DNA of 64,000 nucleotides. It comes from Flavivirga abyssicola (GTDB lineage: Bacteria > Bacteroidota > Bacteroidia > Flavobacteriales > Flavobacteriaceae). The stretch is from positions 2,715,001-2,779,000 of the forward strand of contig NZ_CP141266.1 of NCBI RefSeq assembly GCF_030540775.2, written 5' to 3'. Each line of letters starts with the position of its first letter. Within the stretch, counting starts at the first letter, position 1. The notes beneath the pieces are model-generated. The model was given only the letters and a program-made list of their open reading frames with translations. It made no database searches and was not told the origin of the DNA. Below are positions 57,982-64,000 of the stretch, in pieces. A program made the translations under genes and the position numbers.

Positions 57982-59769
57982 ATGTTTAACCCAAAATTAA
58001 ATGTTATGAAATCAAAAATGAGAACATTATTATTAATGCCTTTTTTTGCCCTTTTATTCTTTACTTCTTGTCAAGAAGAAAAAGTTGATATTACACCACC
58101 TGCAGAAAGTGAGGCTCTTGTTGCAAATTCAGAACTAACAAGTTTTATTAGTGCCACATCTGCCAAAGACGGATCTGCAGATAATATTATTGATAAAGCA
58201 AGTTGTTTGTCTGTTGAATTACCAGTAACTGTTATTGTTAACGGTCTTGAAATTATTGTAGACTCTACTGAGGACTATAAAGTCATTGAAGCTATTTTTA
58301 ATGAGTTTGAAGATGACGATGATAAACTAGAGATTGTTTTTCCTATAACTATTGTTTTAGCTGATCATACGGAGATTGTTCTTAATAATCGTACCGATTT
58401 AGAAAATTTAATAGAGGAATGTAAAGGTGAAAATGAACCAGACGATGATATTGAGTGTATCGATTTTCAGTATCCAATATCTTTTTCAGTTTACGATACA
58501 GAATTTCAGGTTATAGATGTTATTACTGTTGAAAATGACAGACAATTACACCGTTTTGTTAAACGTGTTGCCAATGCTGAAGTTTTAGCAAGTCTTAATT
58601 TTCCGGTAACTATGATTTATGCTGATGGTTCTACTACAGTTGTAAATAACAATGAACAATTAGAAAGCACTATAAACGAAGCAAAAGATGATTGTGATGA
58701 AGATGATGATAATGATTATGGTGATGACGATTTTACTAAAGAACGTTTAGATGAGTATTTAAAAATTTGCCCTTGGGTTGTTCATGAATTTAAAAGAGAC
58801 AATCAAGATAACACACCTGAGTACAAAGAATATGCTTTAAACTTTAAAGAAGATGGTGTAGTTGTAATGCGTGCAAGAGGTGGAGATATTTTAACAGGTA
58901 CCTGGAATACGCGTGTAACTGACAGGGGAGCGCTTTTAAAGTTAGAATTTGATACGCTTGCTGACTTTACTTTAGAGTGGATTGTATATGATATTGAATA
59001 TGGTAAAATCAAGCTTTATGAAGTTGGAGGTAACAGAATCATTATGAAGAAAAACTGTGATGTTGTTATAGATCATACTAAAGAAAGAGTTGAAAATTAT
59101 TTACAGGAATGTTTATGGAGAATAGCACGATTAAATGTTGATGGTGCCGATAACGAAAAAGATTATATAGGAACGCCTTTAAAATTCTTTGAAAATAATA
59201 TTGTTAAAATTAGAGTAAACGGTGAGTTGGTTGAAGGTACTTATGAAGTATTGGTAAGAAATACTGGCTTAGGTTTAAGCATAGACCTTGAAGGTAGACC
59301 AAACTTAAAGTTAGAATGGTTAATTACATTCCTTGAGCCAGGTTTAATAAAACTAGAATCAATAAATAACAGGGAGAATAAAATGGTGTTGAAAAGACAC
59401 TGTCCAGAAGGCGATGAAGATATAAACTATATTGATGATGTTCTTATAAGTAGCCTATGGGAAGTTGCTACATACATTGGATATGACAATGTGAATAAAA
59501 CGGATGAGTTCTTAGGGTATAAAATAGATTTTCTGGAAAATGGTTACATTAAAGTAACAGATCCAAATACTGGTATTATAGATGGTTCTTGGTTAGCTTA
59601 TAGAAATGATGGTTTATTCCTTGGTATGCATTTCGGAATTGAAGCACCGTTTGATGACCTTAACCACAGATGGGCAATAAAATCCATTAAACCAGATAGA
59701 ATAGAATTAAAAGATTACAATGCCAATGGAGGTATTGAAAGAATACTAGTGCTTGAACAAGTACAATAG
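57982..59769 (+). CDS. Acidic repeat-domain lipoprotein next to the sigma/FecR locus
   Basis: The 595-residue lipoprotein has lipobox FFTSC; the ATG at 58006 (MKSKMRTLL) is an alternative start with a better signal peptide. Residues about 65-235 hold four related units of roughly 40-45 residues, each with a V-x-F/L-P-V/I-T/S start (SVELPVTVIVNG, EIVFPITIVLADH, FQYPISFSVYD, LNFPVTMIYADG). After an acidic DDDNDYGDDDF linker come three tandem domains of about 115 residues (about 252-365, 366-480, 481-595) sharing CPWVVHEF/CLWRIARL/SLWEVATY and LEWIV/LEWLI/HRWAI. No known family is recognised. A surface-exposed partner of the receptor is inferred. Confidence 0.8.
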   Translation: MFNPKLNVMKSKMRTLLLMPFFALLFFTSCQEEKVDITPPAESEALVANSELTSFISATSAKDGSADNIIDKASCLSVELPVTVIVNGLEIIVDSTEDYKVIEAIFNEFEDDDDKLEIVFPITIVLADHTEIVLNNRTDLENLIEECKGENEPDDDIECIDFQYPISFSVYDTEFQVIDVITVENDRQLHRFVKRVANAEVLASLNFPVTMIYADGSTTVVNNNEQLESTINEAKDDCDEDDDNDYGDDDFTKERLDEYLKICPWVVHEFKRDNQDNTPEYKEYALNFKEDGVVVMRARGGDILTGTWNTRVTDRGALLKLEFDTLADFTLEWIVYDIEYGKIKLYEVGGNRIIMKKNCDVVIDHTKERVENYLQECLWRIARLNVDGADNEKDYIGTPLKFFENNIVKIRVNGELVEGTYEVLVRNTGLGLSIDLEGRPNLKLEWLITFLEPGLIKLESINNRENKMVLKRHCPEGDEDINYIDDVLISSLWEVATYIGYDNVNKTDEFLGYKIDFLENGYIKVTDPNTGIIDGSWLAYRNDGLFLGMHFGIEAPFDDLNHRWAIKSIKPDRIELKDYNANGGIERILVLEQVQ

Positions 59770-59851
59770 TAATCCAATTGTTTTTGATTAAAAAAGGAAA
59801 AACTTATCTTTCGGTTTGTAAGGTTAATTAGAGTTAAGTATCCTTTATATG

Positions 59852-59886
59852 GACTGTCAAATTATATAATTTGACAGTCTTTTTTT
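59852..59886 (+). terminator. Intrinsic terminator after the repeat lipoprotein gene
   Basis: GACTGTCAAATT pairs with AATTTGACAGTC (12 bp, ATAT loop) and is followed by seven T. Confidence 0.9.
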
Positions 59887-59910
59887 ATTCTATTTTTTAT
59901 AATAAGCCAC

Positions 59911-59941
59911 TTTATTAATACGCTTCAAATCATTAACTTTG
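59911..59941 (+). promoter_or_regulatory. Promoter of ffh
   Basis: TTTA at 59911-59914, a 19-base spacer and TAACTTTG at 59934-59941 fit the sigma-A pattern with one mismatch at -33, 24 bases before the ATG. Confidence 0.55.
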
Positions 59942-59965
59942 CATTCTTAAAATTAAAAGTAAATT

Positions 59966-61294
59966 ATGTTTAATAATTTAAGCGATAAATTAGATAAAGC
60001 CTTACACGTTTTAAAAGGGCATGGAAGCATCACAGAAGTTAATGTAGCCGAAACTTTAAAAGAGGTTCGTCGTGCGTTACTTGATGCCGATGTTAATTTT
60101 AAAATAGCTAAAGAATTTACCAAAAGAGTTAAAGAAAAAGCACTTGGTCAAAATGTGTTAACAACACTACAGCCAGGTCAGTTAATGGTTAAAATCGTAA
60201 AAGATGAGTTAACTGAGCTTATGGGAGGAGATGCAGAAGGTCTGAATCTTTCCGGTACTCCAAGTGTTATTTTAATGTCTGGTTTACAAGGTTCTGGTAA
60301 GACAACTTTTTCTGGTAAACTCGCTAATTATCTTAAAAATAAAAAAACTAAAAAACCATTATTGGTAGCTTGTGATGTGTATCGACCAGCGGCGATTGAT
60401 CAATTACATGTTGTAGGTGATCAAATAGGCGTTGAGGTTTTTAGTGATAGAGGAAATAATGATCCTGTTGCGATTTCTAAAGCAGGTATTGCTCATGCAA
60501 AAGCTAACGGACATAATGTAGTGATTATTGATACCGCAGGTCGTTTGGCTGTTGATGAGGCCATGATGACCGAAATATCAAACATTCATAAGGCTATCCA
60601 ACCACAGGAAACATTGTTTGTTGTAGATTCTATGACAGGACAAGATGCAGTTAATACAGCAAAAGCCTTTAACGATATATTGAATTTTGATGGTGTTATT
60701 CTAACAAAATTAGATGGTGATACTCGTGGTGGAGCGGCAATTTCTATAAAATCTGTAGTAAACAAGCCAATCAAATTTATTGGTACAGGTGAAAAAATGG
60801 AAGCTATTGATGTTTTCTATCCATCACGTATGGCAGATCGTATTCTTGGAATGGGAGATGTCGTTTCTTTAGTTGAAAGAGCACAAGAACAATTTGATGA
60901 ACAAGAGGCTCGTAAACTTCAAAAGAAAATTGCTAAAAACCAGTTTGGTTTTGATGATTTCTTAAAGCAAATTCAGCAGATTAAGAAAATGGGGAACATG
61001 AAAGATCTTATGGGAATGATTCCTGGTGCTGGTAAAATGATGAAGGATATTGATATAGATGATGATGCTTTTAAAGGTATTGAAGCCATTATTCACTCTA
61101 TGACCCCTAAAGAAAGAAGCAATCCATCTATTATAAATTCAAGTAGAAAAATACGTATTGGAAAAGGCTCTGGAACTTCTGTTCAGGAAGTCAATCAATT
61201 GTTAAAGCAATTTAATCAAATGAGTAAGATGATGAAGATGATGCAAGGTGGCGGAGGCAAAAAAATGATGCAAATGATGAAGGGAATGCGTTAG
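59966..61294 (+). CDS. ffh: Signal recognition particle protein Ffh
   Basis: The 442-residue SRP GTPase delivers membrane proteins to SecYEG. The N domain is followed by the G domain with GLQGSGKTTFSGKLA, DTAGRLAVDE and TKLDGDTRGGAAIS, and the Met-rich M domain (MGMIPGAGKMMKDID, then the C-terminal KMMKMMQGGGGKKMMQMM). It is followed by a heptamer array and folD. Confidence 0.98.
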   Translation: MFNNLSDKLDKALHVLKGHGSITEVNVAETLKEVRRALLDADVNFKIAKEFTKRVKEKALGQNVLTTLQPGQLMVKIVKDELTELMGGDAEGLNLSGTPSVILMSGLQGSGKTTFSGKLANYLKNKKTKKPLLVACDVYRPAAIDQLHVVGDQIGVEVFSDRGNNDPVAISKAGIAHAKANGHNVVIIDTAGRLAVDEAMMTEISNIHKAIQPQETLFVVDSMTGQDAVNTAKAFNDILNFDGVILTKLDGDTRGGAAISIKSVVNKPIKFIGTGEKMEAIDVFYPSRMADRILGMGDVVSLVERAQEQFDEQEARKLQKKIAKNQFGFDDFLKQIQQIKKMGNMKDLMGMIPGAGKMMKDIDIDDDAFKGIEAIIHSMTPKERSNPSIINSSRKIRIGKGSGTSVQEVNQLLKQFNQMSKMMKMMQGGGGKKMMQMMKGMR

Positions 61295-61299
61295 TTTTG

Positions 61300-61368
61300 T
61301 TAGAAGTTAGAAGTTAGAAGTTAGAAGTTAGAAGTTAGAAGTTAGAAGTTAGAAGTTAGAAGTTAGAA
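61300..61368 (+). repeat. Heptamer array TTAGAAG x9
   Basis: Nine perfect copies plus a partial unit of TTAGAAG start five bases after the ffh stop and end 34 bases before the folD start. Each unit contains TAG, so stops occur in all three frames every 21 bases. Confidence 0.93.
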
Positions 61369-61402
61369 AGTGGATTTTTCACCAAATACCAAACAGAAAA
61401 TA

Positions 61403-62281
61403 ATGACAATCTTAGACGGGAAAAAAGTTAGCAATGATATTAAAAATGAAATTGCAGTCGAAGTTCAAAAAATAAAAGATAAAGGAGAGAAAGTACCTCA
61501 TTTGGCAGCAATCATTGTAGGCAACGATGGTGCAAGTTTAACCTACGTTGGAAGTAAAGTAAAAGCATGTGAACGTGTTGGTTTTGAGTCCACTTTGGTA
61601 CAAATGTCTAATACAACAAGTGAAGTTGAATTATTAGACAAAATTAAAGAACTTAATGAAAACCCAGAGATAGATGGTTTTATAGTTCAGTTACCATTAC
61701 CACCGCAAATTAATGAGCAAAAAGTATTATTAGCTGTAGATCCGGATAAAGATGTAGACGGTTTTCACCCTACAAATTTTGGTAAAATGGCTTTAGATAT
61801 GTCTACCTTTATTCCAGCAACCCCATTTGGTATTTTAGAATTACTAGATCGTTATGGCGTAGAGACAAAAGGAAAGCATACCGTTGTTATTGGTCGTTCT
61901 CATATCGTGGGTAGACCTATGAGTATTTTAATGGGACGTAAAGGGTTTCCAGGTAATTCTACCGTAACCTTAACACATAGCCATACTAAAAACATCACTC
62001 AAATTACATCACAAGCAGATATTATTATTTCAGCACTAGGAGTTCCTAATTTCTTAAAGGCAGAAATGGTTAAAGATGATGCTGTTATTATAGATGTAGG
62101 TATTACAAGAGTTACAGACGAAACAAGACCAAGGGGCTATAGAATAGTTGGAGATGTAGATTTTGCAAATGTTAGTAAAAAAGCAAGCTATATTACACCA
62201 GTTCCTGGTGGTGTTGGACCTATGACAATTGCTATGTTACTTAAAAATACATTACTTGCTAGAGAGAGGCATAATATATAA
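61403..62281 (+). CDS. folD: Bifunctional methylenetetrahydrofolate dehydrogenase/cyclohydrolase
   Basis: The 292-residue enzyme interconverts methylene-, methenyl- and formyl-tetrahydrofolate. Signatures are SKVKACERVGFES with YVGSK (catalytic Lys), DGFIVQLPLPPQ, and the NADP loop GRSHIVGRPMSILMG; the ending TPVPGGVGPMTIAMLL is diagnostic. The start at 61403 (MTILDGKKVSN) is the family N-terminus; a GTG at 61370 would extend into the repeat region and was rejected. Confidence 0.96.
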   Translation: MTILDGKKVSNDIKNEIAVEVQKIKDKGEKVPHLAAIIVGNDGASLTYVGSKVKACERVGFESTLVQMSNTTSEVELLDKIKELNENPEIDGFIVQLPLPPQINEQKVLLAVDPDKDVDGFHPTNFGKMALDMSTFIPATPFGILELLDRYGVETKGKHTVVIGRSHIVGRPMSILMGRKGFPGNSTVTLTHSHTKNITQITSQADIIISALGVPNFLKAEMVKDDAVIIDVGITRVTDETRPRGYRIVGDVDFANVSKKASYITPVPGGVGPMTIAMLLKNTLLARERHNI

Positions 62282-62304
62282 ACAACAATATAATTAACTT
62301 ATAT

Positions 62305-62344
62305 AAATGCGTTATGAATTTTTTTAATTTGTAACGCATTTTTT
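62305..62344 (+). terminator. Intrinsic terminator after folD
   Basis: AAATGCGTTA pairs with TAACGCATTT, an inner AATT/AATT pairing extends the stem, and T residues follow. Confidence 0.85.
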
Positions 62345-62468
62345 GTTAAATAGAAGTGTTATTATAAATATAAAAGTGATGCAGGTTAGTAGTATCATTT
62401 TTTTAATTTTAATAGATAATATTAGTAACTAAATTTAGTTATTATATAGTTATCTGTAATTAAATGCT

Positions 62469-62612
62469 ATGAGTAAAATAACAAACTTCTCTAAAGAAAG
62501 TAAATGCGTATTTGAAGAAATTGATAGGCTACAAAGATTAAACGATCTTTTGGTTATGATTCTTATTTGTCTTTTTGTACTCCTATTAACAGTATTGTAT
62601 TTTTATAAATAG
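62469..62612 (+). CDS. Small single-pass membrane protein
   Basis: A 47-codon frame has a charged N-terminal half (SKITNFSKESKCVFEEIDRL) and one hydrophobic helix (LVMILICLFVLLLTVLYFY) ending in Lys. It lies alone after the folD terminator and before the convergent VOC gene. The composition is that of a real small membrane protein, but no family is recognised, so it could be chance. Confidence 0.5.
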   Translation: MSKITNFSKESKCVFEEIDRLQRLNDLLVMILICLFVLLLTVLYFYK

Positions 62613-62616
62613 ATTT

Positions 62617-63045
62617 TTATTTAGCAAACAATTGCCCTATATCCTTAAAAGATTTAAACTCCAAAGCATTACCCGAAGGATCTTTAAAAAACATGGTAGC
62701 CTGTTCTCCAATTAAACCTTCAAAACGAATATAAGGTTCAATAATAAAATCAATGTTTTTATTGCTTAAATTTTCTGCAAAAGCATGAAAAATGTCCCAA
62801 GGTAAGACAATCCCAAAGTGTGGTACAGGAACACTTTTTCCATCTACCGGATTAGTATGTAGATTAAGCTCTTCTTCTTTTGGTTTATAATGAATCACCA
62901 ATTGATGACCGAAAAAGTTAAAATCTACCCAAGAATCGCTGCTTCGTCCTTCTTCGCAACCTAAAATATCTCTATAAAAAGCTCTGCATTCTGGGAGGTT
63001 ATAAACAGGTATCGCTAAATGAAAAGGAGCTATGGAACTGTTCAT
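62617..63045 (-). CDS. VOC (glyoxalase/dioxygenase) superfamily protein
   Basis: The 142-residue protein has paired beta-alpha-beta-beta-beta modules. [20 protein letters not shown] at the start, [10 protein letters not shown] in the middle and [15 protein letters not shown] at the end supply the metal ligands (His, His, Glu). Members range from dioxygenases to resistance proteins, so the substrate is not predicted. It is nine bases downstream of rluF and probably co-transcribed. Confidence 0.87.
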   Translation of the reverse strand: MNSSIAPFHLAIPVYNLPECRAFYRDILGCEEGRSSDSWVDFNFFGHQLVIHYKPKEEELNLHTNPVDGKSVPVPHFGIVLPWDIFHAFAENLSNKNIDFIIEPYIRFEGLIGEQATMFFKDPSGNALEFKSFKDIGQLFAK

Positions 63046-63054
63046 AATCGATAT

Positions 63055-63813
63055 TTATTTTTTTATCCTGCTAGGAGGTTTTTGATATTCTTTAGATGAA
63101 TTACTAATTAAAAGATTTAACTCGCTAAATTCTTCTTTTGTCAATTCTCTATAGTCGCCAATAGGCATATCCATTTTAATGTTCATAATCCTAACACGTT
63201 TAAGAGTTTGTACCTCATAATTTAGATACTCACACATACGTCGGATTTGCCTGTTTAAACCCTGTGTTAAGATGATTTTGAACTTATAAGTGCTTAGTTT
63301 TTCAACTTTACATTTTTTAGTCACCCTGTTTAATTCTGCTAAAGGAATGCCCCCCGACATACGTTCTATAAATGTTTGAGATATAGGTTTATCTACCGTT
63401 ACAATATATTCTTTTTCATGATTATTGCTGGCTCGTAGAATTTTGTTGACTATATCACCATCATCGGTTAACAGAATTAAACCTTCACTAGGCTTATCTA
63501 ACCTGCCAATAGGGAAAATACGTTTAGGGTAATTTATAAAGTCGATGATGTTGTCTTTTTCAATAGAAGTATCAGTCGTACAAACAATCCCAACAGGTTT
63601 GTTAAAAGCTATATAGACAAAGCTTTCTTTCGTGTTTTTAACTTCTTTGCCATCTACATGCACAATATCTCCAAGAGCTATTTTAGTGCCCATTTCTGGG
63701 ATAACTCCATTTATTGTAACACGTCCAGCTTCAATAAGTTTATCAGCTTCACGGCGCGAACAATATCCAACTTCACTTAAAAATTTATTAATACGCTTTA
63801 ACTGTATTTCCAT
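63055..63813 (-). CDS. rluF: RluF-type 23S rRNA pseudouridine synthase
   Basis: The 252-residue enzyme has an N-terminal S4 domain (KRINKFLSEVGYCSRREADK, GRVTINGVIPEMGTKI) and the RsuA/RluB/E/F catalytic domain with the nucleophilic Asp in FPIGRLDKPSEGLILLTDDG. LTQGLNRQIRRMCEYLNYEV is diagnostic of the RluF branch, which modifies U2604. It is followed by the VOC gene and preceded on the same strand by a hydrolase gene. Confidence 0.9.
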   Translation of the reverse strand: MEIQLKRINKFLSEVGYCSRREADKLIEAGRVTINGVIPEMGTKIALGDIVHVDGKEVKNTKESFVYIAFNKPVGIVCTTDTSIEKDNIIDFINYPKRIFPIGRLDKPSEGLILLTDDGDIVNKILRASNNHEKEYIVTVDKPISQTFIERMSGGIPLAELNRVTKKCKVEKLSTYKFKIILTQGLNRQIRRMCEYLNYEVQTLKRVRIMNIKMDMPIGDYRELTKEEFSELNLLISNSSKEYQKPPSRIKK

Positions 63814-63832
63814 GCTTCAAAAGTACAACATT

Positions 63833-64000
63833 TTATGCGTTTAAGAAGTCAACAATATAATTGTAAATAGTCTCGTTTTTTAAGCCGTGACCAAAACCTT
63901 TCGTATTAATAAATTGTACTTTTTCGTAATTCTTTTTGAATTTTAAACCTTCTATGTAAGGGATAATTCTATCTTTTTTGTCATGAATTGCTAATACTCT
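63833..64000 (-). CDS. Alpha/beta hydrolase, C-terminal end only
   Basis: The minus strand codes for 55 residues up to a stop at 63835 and stays open to the window edge. It reads RVLAIHDKKDRIIPYIEGLK and later TKGFGHGLKNETIYNYIVDF. The HDKKDRIIP Asp and the GFGHGL His are the last two members of the hydrolase catalytic triad. The N-terminal part with the nucleophile lies outside the window, and the substrate is unknown. Confidence 0.8.
   Translation of the reverse strand, partial: RVLAIHDKKDRIIPYIEGLKFKKNYEKVQFINTKGFGHGLKNETIYNYIVDFLNA

Noticed and set aside
61370-61402. Upstream GTG start for folD
   Set aside because: It would add 11 residues without family support; the ATG at 61403 gives the standard FolD N-terminus.

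Overview
The window is a chromosomal segment of a member of the Bacteroidota, most likely a marine-type Flavobacteriaceae. The basis is the low G+C content, Bacteroidota sigma-A promoters (TTTG ... TAnnTTTG), SusC/SusD and FecR/ECF-sigma systems, a type IX secretion C-terminal domain, cysteine-poor L36 and S14 proteins, and the lack of tuf between fusA and rpsJ. No rRNA, tRNA, insertion sequence, prophage, CRISPR array or plasmid function is visible.

Layout. 1-4952: minus-strand genes for a large Asp-box (BNR) repeat secreted protein cut by the window edge, a small unknown protein, a LysM/Amidase_3 cell-wall hydrolase and a PaiB-like protein. 5099-10676: a plus-strand run of radC, a polysaccharide-deacetylase-like protein, a YjjG-type HAD phosphatase, a lipoprotein, a DUF5723 outer-membrane protein and a coiled-coil secreted protein. 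10682-13709: rarA, a rhomboid protease and rlmB. 13777-19677: a four-gene SusC/SusD nutrient-uptake operon without glycosidases, followed upstream by a decayed second susC fragment and an Omp85-family protein.

22386-39882 is the ribosomal core: rpsL-rpsG-fusA-rpsJ, then the S10, spc and alpha clusters through secY, infA, rpmJ, rpsM, rpsK, rpsD, rpoA and rplQ. It is not one uninterrupted unit. A strong intrinsic terminator lies between rpsJ and rplC, another with a new -7 box lies between rpsK and rpsD, and a third closes the cluster after rplQ. Next come carA, eno and gltA, each followed by its own terminator, then two guanidino-modifying hydrolases (a DDAH/ADI-like enzyme and CtlX), a TPR histidine kinase and argS.

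50490-59769 holds a cell-surface module. A DUF1501 protein (Tat-like plus T9SS signals) sits beside a DUF1800 gene split by a frameshift at a 9-base homopolymer. These are followed by a FecA-like TonB receptor, FecR anti-sigma and ECF sigma, with a divergent acidic lipoprotein built of two kinds of internal repeats. A shared AAGGGTAGG-containing leader precedes both fecR and the lipoprotein gene, so they are probably one regulon. The window closes with ffh, folD, a tiny membrane protein, a VOC protein, rluF and the end of an alpha/beta hydrolase.

The most unusual signal is a set of 7-bp-period repeats directly after the stop codons of sigma, ffh, rpsM, rpsK and rpoA. In the sense strand most units carry a stop triplet (TTAGGAG, TTAGAAG, CACTGAA, TTAGTNN, TTAAGAT). 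Because 7 and 3 share no factor, such arrays place stop codons in all three frames. Whether this is functional is inference.
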